Of a stretch of DNA of 64,000 nt, positions 53,299 through 64,000 are shown in pieces; the stretch's first letter is position 1, and each line of letters begins with the position of its first letter. The notes beneath the pieces were generated by a model. The model was given only the letters and a program-made list of their open reading frames with translations. It was not told the origin of the DNA and ran no database searches. A program made the position numbers and the translations under genes. Origin of the DNA: Ascidia mentula (lineage: Eukaryota > Chordata > Ascidiacea > Phlebobranchia > Ascidiidae); NCBI GenBank assembly GCA_947561715.1, contig OX387198.1, positions 13,020,001-13,084,000 on the forward strand, in the 5' to 3' direction.

Positions 53299-54279
53299 TC
53301 CGATCCACACTCTTCGACAGCTCTTGTTCATTTGCGCGTATTTTCTGTGACAGCTTGCCTTCAAATTTTAAAATTTCTATGTTGGGCCGTCAGTTGTTCT
53401 TTCGCCGCTGTTACATTTCCGATAATATTGCGCCTGTATTTAGTGGCACGTGTTTTTTCTACAGAACACAATCTCACCACTCGAAAATCTCGAAAAACTA
53501 CTTTTTACGTCCATGAATACAAAGCAGCCGCTGCTAACTGCGACTATGTTACTGATCACAAAGGCAGTTTTGTATCAGTTTTCTGTATGTTGTTATTTTG
53601 CTAAAATTTGATAAATGCCTCGCTAATCGGTCGATAGTCAGACAAAGCAGCTTTATTCGTACGACTTGATTGCCCACAGACCCCCGGTCTCCACTACACA
53701 AGGTGTGATCAACTTTTATTTATTGCCGCTTCTTTTCACGCTTATCGTTGTCTTCTCTTTTCTACCCTTCCGTCGATCCCCGTCGGTCGAAAACCCAGCA
53801 TATTTTCCACCCACAAAAAGTCCCATATTTGTCCAGTCGATTGTAAACGTTCTTCGATTCAAAATTTTGTGCTGAAGCTGCGCAGAAAATCGGATTTTGT
53901 AACTGCAGCTTATATGAAATAATATTTGATGCAAAGGTTGCCTTGTAGAACTTTTCCTTCTTGACTGAACGAATAGTGTGGGGGTTTTAATGACTCGAAT
54001 GATATACTAAATACATTGAGCACATCAGACTATTATGGGATTTGACGAAAAATACTGAATTTTCAAAGTTTGCTGAACCAACAAAACAGTACTTTAATGA
54101 GGTTGCCATGTTTCTTTCTCTTTGTTGTTGTTGTTATATTGAGCGTGCCTACACATCACTTCGATTACCTTTGTTTCTACGCTCGGAATCCCCGTTCTTT
54201 CGTCCTTACCCTTGTGTTCAGTGTTTTATCGTGTTGGCGCATTATTTTATATTTTCGTTCTTTTGCCAGATTACTTCAA

Positions 54280-54285
54280 AATAAA
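54280..54285 (+). terminator. Poly(A) signal of NKD
   Basis: AATAAA about 980 bases after the NKD stop, in a T-rich 3' UTR. No clear signal was seen closer to the stop. Confidence 0.5.
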
Positions 54286-54650
54286 GAAAACGTCACGAAA
54301 ATCCTCTCGAGTGTTTAACAAGAGTTACTGAAGTGGTCGCAGCATATCTGCGTAGGCTGTCAAGTCATAGTGACCAGACAGTAGAGGATGGGACCTTGGC
54401 GTTTCCTTTTCCTGGGGGTGACTTGCATTTCCTTTTCAAAGACATCAAACATATTCGGACCTCTTAGGTTGAGTTTCAATCGCTTTTTGTCGAAATGCTG
54501 AAAACTGTTGACAAAATTTGAAATAAAACTCTCAACTACAGCGTTCAGCAACCGCTTAACTAAGACGGAAATGAAACTGAATGTTTGTCCCTTATCAGCT
54601 GTCTTCTAACTTTTAAGTCAATCGAGATTAGGCCACGAAACACAAAACGC

Positions 54651-54656
54651 TTTATT
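54651..54656 (-). terminator. Poly(A) signal of the epoxide hydrolase gene
   Basis: Minus-strand AATAAA (TTCAATAAAGCG) about 565 bases beyond the stop at 55220. It faces the NKD poly(A) signal about 370 bases away, so the two genes converge. Confidence 0.5.
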
Positions 54657-55219
54657 GAAAATCAACACAAATTTGTAAACATTTACAGATGAATTGTTAG
54701 CACCGAAGAAAATTAACTAGTGTTGCATTGACTACGGGGAGATGAGAGCATGGGAACCAACTTGCGAACTTTAGGAATACTTTGTTTACTCGGTCAGAAA
54801 CACGCAGGCAACATACTCTCGTTTTACAAATGCAAAAAAAAACGGTATTTACAGCTGCGTTATCCCAACGGAATTTTTGAAAGGCCAAAACCAAAGGCCG
54901 GGGTGTCGAGTTAGCCTGAACTGTTGTTCGTATTTTTATGCTAGTTTTTTTCCATCAACTTAAATCCTTTTTTAACGGCAAGAATATTGAATAAGCACCA
55001 CACACTGCATACAGACGATTAACAGTGACTCCGCGAAGCACAAACTTCTGATCAGAATTACAAAGAAATCGCAACAGCAAATAATGAAGCAGGTAAGGTC
55101 CGATTTCACAACGCTTTGATACAATTGCATTAGATAATTGAAAACTAGGCTGGATTAGATAAGTCACCACTGCACAGTGGAAATAAGCGAAACTAGAATC
55201 AGACGAGTGTTGGAGATTT

Positions 55220-58200
55220 TCAACGGCTTTTAACTTTCGTGCTCTTAACTCGGTCGAGTTGTGAGACGCCAATATTCTGAGCTTCGATCTCCGCAGCTCG
55301 CTGCTCGTTATGAAATCCCTGAGAATAAATTTAATTAGCCAACAACTCTAACCCGCCAGATGGCGGTAAAGGGTCGAGACGAAGATGTAACCTTTTTGCA
55401 TGCTCAAGTTATGTGGACCGCGCGGAGAATAACCCTACGAGTTTTTTCAATATAATTTAAAGCAAAATGATTGGAAAGAATTAGCACAACCTTCACGAAC
55501 ATTGCAATTTGATCTATTTAGTTATTTCCAAATTAATTTACAATAAACCGAAATAAAATGGTTTATGCTTTTAACAAATGACAAAAAGAATCAAAAAGCA
55601 CCTGTCTCGTTACATTTAATGACCAGGCGCTCACGAACAAGTACTTTACCAATCAATTACATAGGAAGTTAATCGTTTCGTGAAAAAATCAGCTCCTACC
55701 TCAACAGTGCTCACAAACAGGCGTATGTCGGTTGCCAAGTCACTGGGCACTTCGTAAGCTGAGAAATGACCACCTCGCTTCATGTACGTGTAATGCAAGA
55801 GATTGCAAAAACGCTGTTCCACCGTGCCACGTGTGGTAGGAATAAACTCATTGCTAAAATGCGCGAATCCGGCAGGTACTCTCACCTTCACTCTGCAGAA
55901 ACAAGGGTTTTGGTAAACTATTTGCAAGGAGTGCCATTAATATTTGCAAGTAGGGGTTAAAACAATCCTCACAACAGATATGTCGAAACATAATTTTCAA
56001 CACAAAACATTTTTGTTTAGGACACACTTTGTTCTGCTTCAAGCAGTGGTTCCCAACCTTTGGTTCGTGCACCCCAAAGGGTGTGTGGAATGGTTTCAAG
56101 GGTTCAAAGAATGCAAAATTAATTTTTTTCCAAGACTTTTCTATCAGTTATGTCACATTCACTCTTTACTAAAGAAATGAAACTAGCAAGTTTCTGTCTC
56201 TGCAGGCATACTGATTTATGATTAAGGTGTTCATGACTAAAAAGAGGTTGGGTGCCACTGGTTTAGAGGAAGCTGACCAGAAATCTTTGCACAAATTTTG
56301 TAAAAATGGATCAGCTGTAAGTATTTTACCCTTGCATTTCATGCATGATATTGGAGCCAATATTTTCCTTGTAGAATCTCATGGAAGATGTAACGTTGTT
56401 GTTCCACCAATAAACCATAATATTATTTAGAAGTTTGTTTTTGGTCCACAATTGGTTGAGCATGCCATCGTCATGATTTCTATCAATTGAAAAGCCTTCT
56501 AATGTTGACTTGGTAGTGAGGGTAAGTAATATGTACATAAAAATATCACCAATTAAACATATGTTTTAACAGATGAAGTGGTGGGGCTATGTGGGTACAC
56601 TCTGACACAACATAGAACAACTAGTTGACATTACTGTATTGTTTGGTCAATTTATCCTTCGAAATAACTTTGGTATGAGTTTTGGGTTTTGAATGTTTTT
56701 TACCTTGCATTTAAATCGGTCCATGTTGAAAACTTCTCCACAAGATATGCCGCGAGCCCAACTGGAGAGTCACTGAGAGCAAATCCTGAACATACAAGCC
56801 ACAAATAATGACTTAGTTCACCTTCCAACCATTTAAATAAGTTGAATTTTTTGAAAAAAAAATAAATTGAAAAAAATGAAAGGAACGCATTTTTTGTTTT
56901 TTTTTAAAAAAAGAAAATTTAAAATAGTCTTACCAACTGTGTCAGGTTTGGTAGATTGCAAATGGAAATAGCCTGTTTCTTGAAGCATAGTCAAAAACAT
57001 TTTCTTTAATGGAAACATCGCAGAAATTTCGGATGGGTGAAAGAAGAGTGAAGGAAAATATGCCCCTATGATGATTTTGAGCAAATTGAGGCCCCGTGGC
57101 TGTACTGTGCTCATGGTTGTGTGGATTCCTTTGACACAACTAAAAAATGCATATATTTTCAGGTGAATAATATGTATAAGACATAAATTTTTGTTGATTT
57201 TAGTTCCAAAAACTTGTGTAGTACAACATCAAAGCTTTCAAAATATGTTTTTTGTCAATTATGACTGAAGCGACCCAGAAATCACAAAGTGAAACTCATG
57301 GGTAGAATAGAAACTTGCACATTCTTGCCGCCAACAACTACAATGCTGTACAGATACCAACCTGGGGTACAACAATGCAATGGAAGTACTGACTGCTGAT
57401 CCCCAATCTCCACCATGCACGTAATACTTCTTGTAACCAAGTTTGAGCATAAGTTTATGAAACACTCTGGCACAGCTGAAAACAGTGAAACCTAAAAAGA
57501 AGTTGTTTTTTCTTTGAATATATAAGCATCTTTATTTTAGTACATAATGATTTGAGTACACCATGCATTTAATGAAATGTTTGGTGTGGACAAACTAACC
57601 TTGGAAATAAAAATAATTAGAAATCATACATTCATTGACGATACAGTCCTCGAAAAATGTTACCAAAACAAGGTCCAAAAGGGGCATTTTACAATGTATA
57701 TATGTCATGCCATAGCAATTGTGCTGGGCTTGGAAGTGGTACACCACAGATTTCAGGTTGGGAACCACTTGGTAACACCTCAACCTGTGGGCAACTTATT
57801 TCTGTACATTCTCAATCAAGCAAAACATATTTACCTTCTTTTTCCGGGGAGTCTGAGAAGCCAAATCCAGGAATCGAAGGACAAATAACAATGAATGCGT
57901 CAACTTCATTGCCACCGTAACTTCCCGGATCAGTCAACATGGGGATAATATCCAAAAATTCAACCACGGATCCCGGCCAGCCGTGAGTCATCAGTAGCAC
58001 GCGAGGCTATTAAAATGTGTTGAAAAGTGTGCATGGCATGGTAAAGCTGTTTTGTAAATATGAAGTTTGACTATTTTTGGACAACAAACTACAATAAGAT
58101 GTTTAAGAACAACATAATAGACTGTCACCTATCTTGAAAGTGCAACAAGTTTAAGTCATAACCAGATTTAAGGTTATAAACAAGTCAAAATACCTGTAAT

Positions 58201-59017
58201 GGAAGAATGTAGCTGTTTTAAATGATAGATAATCATTATAACACATTTAAAAAATTTTTTTTACCTCTATGCTGCCTGCATGCGTTTTTGGTTTGGAGTG
58301 AATGAAGTGGACATTCAGCCCTTCTATTTTGGTTTTAAAGTGGTCAAAACTGTTCATCCAATCTTCTTGCTTTTTCCATGAATAATCGTTTTTCCAATAA
58401 TCTACTAACTCCTTCATGTAACTGTCTCTCACACCGTAGCGAAATTCTGAGGTTTTCAGAGAAGGAACGGGCCACCTGCAAAACACTAGATTATTGAAAC
58501 AAAGTTATGACAGACATTTACAAAGACTAAAAGATGTTACGACTTTTTGTTTTTCAAGCACACTGGGTTGCGGGATAAACAAAATCATATTTCAAATGCA
58601 GACAAACAATAAATTCCTGTTTTTTTTACGGAAACTGATAATGCTTTTTGACAAAATATATTTGTCTCACACGAAAGTCAATAGATTTTAACCCAGAAAA
58701 CATATTTTTCCATAAATGTAAACAAACAATAATCAGAAAAAGAAATAATTAGTCCCACAAAACTATCTGTACCTGACTGATTGTAACTTTGATTGAAGCT
58801 GCTTCAGATCAGATTTGGGAATTTTGATTTCAAAACGACTGACCTCTGAATCATCATTGTTACCATAGGAATCGGAACTCAATGACCAGTTTTGATCAAG
58901 AAAATGCTTGGAAAGTAATTCATGATCTTGCTTTTTTGAAGTAAGCAATTTAATCAAAACAATAATGGCCAGAGTGGCTGCTATTAAAAACCACATCACT
59001 GTGGTTGATATGAACAT
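55220..59017 (-). CDS. EPHX1: Microsomal epoxide hydrolase (EPHX1-like)
   Basis: Nine minus-strand exons: 59017-58773, 58475-58265, 58006-57835, 57491-57362, 57139-56934, 56785-56704, 56479-56330, 55892-55700 and 55318-55220 (TGA); 495 aa against 455 in human EPHX1. An N-terminal membrane anchor (VMWFLIAATLAIIVLIKLL) comes first, then the epoxide hydrolase N-terminal domain (DHFKTKIEGLNVHFIHSKP). The alpha/beta-hydrolase core has the oxyanion HGWPGS (His160), nucleophile GGDWGS (Asp238), lid Tyr385 in RFYKENIG, probable acid Glu414 and catalytic His441 in RGGHFSAYE. It would hydrolyse epoxides to diols at the endoplasmic reticulum. The last 32-residue exon (GFHNEQRAAEIEAQ) has no human counterpart and is less certain, though its acceptor and phase fit. 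A hAT-like element lies in intron 7. Confidence 0.92.
56044..56260. mobile_element. hAT-like MITE in an intron of the epoxide hydrolase gene
   Basis: It starts CAGTGGTTCCCAACCT and ends AGGTTGGGTGCCACTG, imperfect terminal inverted repeats with the CAGTGG...CCACTG ends typical of hAT families; 217 bp with no coding capacity. Flanking octamers (GCTTCAAG and GTTTAGAG) match at only 5 of 8 positions, so the target duplication has eroded or is coincidental. A lone related end, GGTTGGGAACCACT, lies at about 57757-57770. Confidence 0.6.
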
Positions 59018-59127
59018 CTAACCTATTATAAATATTTTAATAAGATGGGTTAGTTTTTCTTGAGATGAGAAATTGTAGATAAGTTTAAACCATGCAGTAA
59101 TATTTCATGCAATGGCATGATTGGCAG

Positions 59128-59318
59128 GATCGCCCCACTGCTCAAGTCCTTGCTTGGCGATCACAGCTATTGTATCACGATCATTAGATTTGCAGGCTTG
59201 GCAGCTAAGGTATTGCAGCCTAGGTGGATCGGCCACTTTTTCCTGACAAGTCGGAGCAGGATTTTGATTTTAAGGTGGATCAGCTAGGCTGCAATACCTT
59301 TGCTGCCAAGCCTGCAAA
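59128..59318. repeat. Foldback element with long inverted arms
   Basis: Arms at 59189-59230 and 59278-59318 are about 41 bases each and nearly perfectly complementary (TTTGCAGGCTTGGCAGC, AAGGTATTGCAGCCTAG), separated by 47 bases. Just upstream a smaller stem pairs GATCGCC (59128) with GGCGATC (59156). It lies between the epoxide hydrolase start and the coilin 3' end. A foldback MITE is the likely explanation; no target duplication is clear. Confidence 0.7.
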
Positions 59319-59878
59319 CATAAGTTTGAACTATTCAGAAAAGAAAAATTCAGAACAACTATGATTTTAAATACCAATGATACATATTCACATATAAACC
59401 AATATTGTTTAATAATGAATATGACACCCAATTTTTAAAATAGTTAACAAGAAATAATATGGTCTATCATTGTCACAGAGGCTTGCAGTTCCAAGACACA
59501 GATCATCTTAAATTCATTCATCACAACTTTGTTTTCACACTGCACATAACTTTCACTTTTTCTCATTAAGATTTACTGATATTGGGTAAGAAACCTAGAA
59601 AGTAACCTTTAAAAACAATTGGAAACAAATTTAAAATGATAACACAGACATGATGTAAAATATTAAAGGATCCCCGTTTCAAACACCACTACTTAATGCT
59701 GAAAAACACGTCCAAAATATAGCAAGACACAGCACTACTTTCAAAACAACTAAAGCAATAAACAAACCCTCAAAATTGTATGTGAAAGTCAACAATATTT
59801 ATCACATTTCATCAAGTGGTTCCCATTGCTTACTTTACAATTAAAGTGCTTTGCATGTTTTTAGTCTTCCAGGAAGCA

Positions 59879-61141
59879 CTATAGAAGCAATTTTGGATCA
59901 ATAAGTGCTGACCAACTAATAGAAGATTCATTGTTTTTAGTTGCAGTTTCTGGAAATGGTTCTGGTTCAGAGTCATACTCCAAATCAAACTTTCCCCGAA
60001 GTTTTGGTCGAATTATGTTTTCTGGCCACAAAACGTCAAGCAGCAATTTTTTCTCCATTTGTTGCTGCGTTCCACCAAACACACCCAACACCCTTGCTTT
60101 GCGAACTTCTGAAATAGCAGGAGTGTAGTTGTCGGTCATTTCAAGTTCTTTGTAAGCAATGAGGTCTCCTTTACGTGGAGGCCATGAGAGACTTTCCAAT
60201 TCATTGAAACATTCTTCAATAGGTCCAGATGAACTATTGGAAAGTGGCTCTGATAATGTTGTTGCCATGCTCTGTCTTTTACTTCTTGTCATCATACATG
60301 CAAGACTGCTGGGTTTATTAATAGAATCAGTCTGTTCTAGTACTTCTTCCTTAACAGGTGGTGACTCTGTTGCAACTGGAATTTGCAAAGGTGAATGAGG
60401 GCCAGATTCCTCAACAAGATCAATTTCATCATCCGAGCTGCTTGAAGATTCACTCATGTCTAACAAAAGATTCTCCTGGTGTTTTCCATTTTGTTGCTGA
60501 GAAGGTGCAGGTGTTTCAATTGTTTCTGGTGAAATCGGTAATTCTTTGGAAATAGTCGGTAGCTGAATTTTTTCAGGTGAAATTGATACTTCTTTAGAAA
60601 TGTACATTATCGGGAGTTCATCTGGCTTATTCTTGATTTTTTTCTTTTTCTTGTCTTTCTTTTTTAGTTTTCTTTTCTTTTTCTTGGAAATTAAATCAGG
60701 TTCACTGGTCTTGTGCTTCTTTTTAGGTTTCCACAGTTCATCTTTGCTACTAACGGACCTTTTTCGTGATTTGGGTTTGGCCATTGCTGGTTGATCGGCA
60801 GTTAAACTGCTAGGGGTATTGTTGCCAAACTCAGGAAGTGACAATAAATCGACAAATGCAATTGAATCCTCAACTCTTATACCGACTGTAAGTTCATCAT
60901 CCTCTCTTATTACTTGTACATTTTCGTTTGATAGTAGCATGTATTTTCCAATCGACAGTGCCAGAGATGTGGAGCTAGAATAACCAAACTTCTCAGCAAT
61001 TGCATGTTCAACATCTGCCACGCATTTCATTACCGACTGATTGATTAGAAACATGTAGCATCTGGAAAGTGGAGTTAGCGGCGGCGGCATTTCAAATACA
61101 AGCCGGACTCGGACTTGGTTGTGTGTCCCGACAATCGGCAT
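59879..61141 (-). CDS. COIL: Coilin, Cajal body scaffold
   Basis: Single 420-aa open frame with ATG at 61141 and TAG at 59879. The N-terminal self-association domain is clear: VRVRLVFEMPPPLTPLSRCY, then AIAEKFGYSSSTSLALSIGK. A Lys-rich run (about residues 130-175, KKKKRKLKKKDKKKKKIKN) is the likely nuclear/nucleolar targeting region. Acidic-Ser patches (SESSSSSDDEIDL) follow, and the C-terminal atypical Tudor domain has KGDLIAYKELEMTDNYTPAI, GKFDLEYDSEP and WSALIDPKLLL. Coilin organises snRNP maturation in Cajal bodies. The vertebrate RG box before the Tudor domain is not visible, and the protein is shorter than human coilin (576 aa). There are no introns, whereas human COIL has several. The neighbour upstream is a small minus-strand gene. 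Confidence 0.93.
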   Translation of the reverse strand: MPIVGTHNQVRVRLVFEMPPPLTPLSRCYMFLINQSVMKCVADVEHAIAEKFGYSSSTSLALSIGKYMLLSNENVQVIREDDELTVGIRVEDSIAFVDLLSLPEFGNNTPSSLTADQPAMAKPKSRKRSVSSKDELWKPKKKHKTSEPDLISKKKKRKLKKKDKKKKKIKNKPDELPIMYISKEVSISPEKIQLPTISKELPISPETIETPAPSQQQNGKHQENLLLDMSESSSSSDDEIDLVEESGPHSPLQIPVATESPPVKEEVLEQTDSINKPSSLACMMTRSKRQSMATTLSEPLSNSSSGPIEECFNELESLSWPPRKGDLIAYKELEMTDNYTPAISEVRKARVLGVFGGTQQQMEKKLLLDVLWPENIIRPKLRGKFDLEYDSEPEPFPETATKNNESSISWSALIDPKLLL

Positions 61142-62069
61142 ATCTGATATGCATTCACACTAAAACACTTATCAATATTGCAGTACAACAGTATGCAAGA
61201 CTCAACTAAGCTCGTTTACCGCAAATATAAAACTATAGTTACTCATTGACAGCAGGAATCCATTGCACGGCACATTTCCACCGCACTTTGATTAAGCGCG
61301 CGAAGCGCCACCTAACGTTCACAATTTCAAAGCGACATGTACTGCACACTGCATGTCAGCTGATGCCTTTGGCACAAATTGAGCAAATTTAAGTGTTTAA
61401 AATCTTGTTCACGATTTTATTCGCTTTGTTCTTCAATATCTTTCATTAATTCACCCTTTCTTAATTACGAACGGCTGACTCGATATGGATGACCGACTTG
61501 ATAACCCTGATGATTGATAACCCCTTTACCACTTTATGTTGCTTGTTTATTGGCCATTTGCGTTGTAACTTTTCGTGCAAAACAAAAACGATTTAAAGTG
61601 ATTTGAACTCAATCTACAATAAGAAAACGCTTTTCAATTTCAGAAGGCCTACAGGAAACACACACAAATATTGTAGCCTAAATTATCAAACAGAAAAATA
61701 CTTCATGGTTAAACTCTGCGTAATACTGTAGAAGCAATATATTCCAAAAGTCGTTGTAAACATACCAAACTATATTAAAGTGATTTGCTACATTAACCCC
61801 AAATGTACATGTGTATATGGCAAGTTTTTTGTTTGAAATTATCTTTTTATCTCAAGGTATAAGTGTTATCAGCAAACATGTAAAAATATTAGGGAGGTGA
61901 TCATTTTTAAGTTCTTTGTTTATCGATAAGCTACATATGTTCAACCGCTAGAGGTCAGTAGTGTAACTCTGTAGAATAATCACGACATTGCGTAAATATC
62001 CAGCTTTGTACAATAGTTTTTTTATGGAAAATCACGAGGAAGTGATTGCTTGTCTTTGCCACAAGTCCA
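61142..62069. other. Coilin promoter side and 3' flank of the next gene
   Basis: Contains a short CpG-rich patch (AAGCGCGCGAAGCGCC, about 61293-61308) about 150 bases upstream of the coilin ATG, a plausible promoter. The rest is AT-rich with no supported exon. Confidence 0.35.
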
Positions 62070-63470
62070 TCATTTTCGGCGATTGTTACGATCCAGCCGA
62101 GGCGATTCGTTATTTCGTTTCTTATATTCAACTCTCCAGTCTTTTCCCAAAACTTCGTTAAGCTTTTCCTCGATCTGTAAAAGATATGTACACGTCATGA
62201 AGCGAAATCAACTTTGTTTCCAAATATTAAACCTTAAAAAAAGTTACTATTTACAAGCGATTATGTCGTCATTCGTAAATTGAGCATAACAGCACTTTGT
62301 TTTGCAACAAATTCTAAAATATAGAAGAACGCCAAATCGATTTTTAAATATTAAGACCAGCGTTTTAATTAAATCATGCCATTGATTTTCTCTTTGCTTG
62401 TCAAGTCAAACTGCCCTTCTATTATTCATCAATCTTTGTCATAGGTGGCCATCACAAAAACAAAAACAAGCTGTTTACTGCTAGAGAAACGGAAACCCCT
62501 TGAAATTATGCGTCAAAAAGTTTCAAACACACAAATTAAACCTTTAGCTTACCTTAAGTGGTATTTAATGTGTTTTTGTGGTTTATATTAAATTGTGTAG
62601 TGTTTGTTAAGCGTACGTTTTGACATATCTTGCCGCAGCCAAAAAAGTCATTCATTCCAGTTGTCGTAGGTAAGAACTAATGGAAAATATACACATCTTT
62701 TAACATCACAAATTGTTTGTACTCCCTGGGAAGTAGTTGACGAACCAAGTGTTCATAATCATTACAATACCAACATGTGTTAATGACTGTCTACAGCGAT
62801 ACTTTCACACTGTGTCGCAGGTATGACCGCCCTACAAATACACGATGCGTAACCATGCAGCACCTGTTCCATTCCATCAGTAATTTCCTCAAAGCATAGT
62901 CGGTATGTGGAAAGCGCTCGCCGGATCATATGATCTGCGTCGTTGTCGTTCGTGACTGGATAAATTTTTGTCTGTTGACAAAAACAGGTAAACATTGTCA
63001 TGAAGGATAACACTTCCACGGATTAAACCTTGCGCCACCTTATGCAACACTTACCAACAGAAACTGTTGTTTGGTATATTTATATATTTTCAAGTGTTCA
63101 ACACACATATAGGCCGGTGCCTTGTCACGATGATAAAGCGGTAAGAATATTGTGCGTGTTTTTATTCTTTATTTTCTGGGAAACACATTCGCTTTTCAAC
63201 ATTTTTGCCGGGACTTTGTTACCACATATAAGTACAATTTTACAGAGTTAAGTAGCGAAGTCAATTAATATCATTGATTGATTATTTAGGTTATACTCGC
63301 CAAGCAAACAAACAGAACGTCGCAATGTATAACAACGCTTTGTATTTTGCGGATATTCTTTTGCCGAGTTGAAATAACCAACATTAAAAGCGGATTTAAA
63401 AGAACACGACGCGTGTACAAACAAAGATAACACCAACCTGCAAAAACCCTTCGAATCCTCCGCCAGTCAT
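62070..63470 (-). CDS. Unidentified 81-aa protein, three exons
   Basis: Minus-strand exons 63470-63438, 62971-62864 and 62174-62070 (TGA), all phase 0 junctions with good GT-AG sites (TTTGCAG|GTTGGT; CAACAG|ACA; GAACAG|GTGCTG; TTTTACAG|ATC). The protein starts MTGGGFEGFLQ, then TKIYPVTNDNDADHMIRRAL, then TYRLCFEEITDGMEQIEEKL, and ends in a basic tail (PRLDRNNRRK). The middle is likely an amphipathic helix or coiled coil; no signal or membrane segment. I do not recognise the family. The consistent phases and the short initiator exon in a good context make it a credible small cytosolic or nuclear protein gene. Confidence 0.55.
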
Positions 63471-64000
63471 TGTTTATCTTCTTGGGCAAAAGTCGGACAA
63501 GCAAAACCGCCTATTGACAGTTACTTAGCACTGATGCGAATTCGAACAATGTGACTCGCGTATGTGCAACGGAACAGCAATGCGCGGTCGCTATATAGGG
63601 ATGTGAAATGAAGCAACGCGATGTAACTCGACCCCTCAGTATGTTACGAGGCTGTTGTGGAGCCGAAACTAAATACGTAGCTATTTGCCTTCGCCTGTAG
63701 TTTGGCGTGTAACTCGTGCGCACCCTCCAACACTTCTTGTAACGCCAGTTTAAATGCCTTGCTATACGAGGTCATAAACCACGTTTCTCGTAAGGGATTT
63801 TAAAACAGCGCGCGACGCTCTATGACGGTCGGCGAGTAATGTTTTAAACTACTTTTCGAACACAAACAGGGTATCGGGTTTGTATGATGGCGTATATACC
63901 TGTGCCGAATCGTCACTGCTTCGAAAATAATAAACAACTAGTTTAAATCACTGCATATCTGCAGACTGAACGCATTCGATCTAACAAGCCACAAACTCTA
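63471..64000. other. Upstream flank of the 81-aa protein gene
   Basis: No supported exon. It is moderately CpG-containing and probably includes the promoter and 5' UTR of the 81-aa gene. Confidence 0.3.

Noticed and set aside
54955..55272. 105-codon minus-strand open frame
   Set aside because: It overlaps the last exon and 3' UTR of the epoxide hydrolase in another frame.
62050..62283. 77-codon plus-strand open frame
   Set aside because: Antisense shadow of the last exon of the 81-aa protein gene.
1..64000. CRISPR arrays, bacterial operons, rRNA genes or complete transposase genes
   Set aside because: None seen; the window is eukaryotic with spliced genes and only short non-coding transposon remnants.

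Overview
The window is animal nuclear DNA: intron-rich genes with GT-AG splice sites, an AT-rich background and compact spacing. It looks most like an invertebrate chordate, probably an ascidian close to Ciona. That placement is inferred from gene size and density and the patchy CpG pattern; I could not run a database search. All gene models were read by hand from splice sites, reading phase and family motifs.

Layout. (1) 571-2667 (+): 3' part of an SGNH/PC-esterase-like gene whose 5' end lies outside the window. (2) 3853-7252 (-): GPR137-family seven-pass membrane protein, 8 coding exons, 394 aa. (3) 9588-13149 (+): divergent class A GPCR with a Thr-rich tandem-repeat N-terminus, followed by a decayed partial duplication. 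(4) 15287-21505 (+): VPS51, GARP/EARP tethering subunit, 16 exons, 783 aa. (5) 24217-25378 (+): small secreted or type I membrane protein with one EGF-like module and a Thr/Ser stalk. (6) 26793-27078 (+): possible short unidentified gene. (7) 33653-53298 (+): naked cuticle (NKD), a Wnt/Dishevelled antagonist, 6 exons, 454 aa, with an 11.8 kb intron in a CpG-rich block. (8) 55220-59017 (-): EPHX1-like microsomal epoxide hydrolase, 9 exons, 495 aa. (9) 59879-61141 (-): coilin, intronless. (10) 62070-63470 (-): unidentified 81-aa protein in 3 exons.

The genes do not form one pathway. VPS51, GPR137 and coilin are general cell-biology genes; NKD is a developmental signalling gene. NKD and the epoxide hydrolase converge, with their poly(A) signals about 370 bp apart. 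CpG is visibly depleted around the esterase and GPR137 genes and preserved from about 29 to 53 kb around NKD, which fits the mosaic gene-body methylation known in ascidians.

The most notable observations are an excess of TCF/LEF core sites (ATCAAAG) and CRE palindromes (TGACGTCA) around NKD, an altered EF-hand loop in NKD, an intronless coilin, a GPCR without a DRY motif, and several small inverted-repeat elements, two of them hAT-like.
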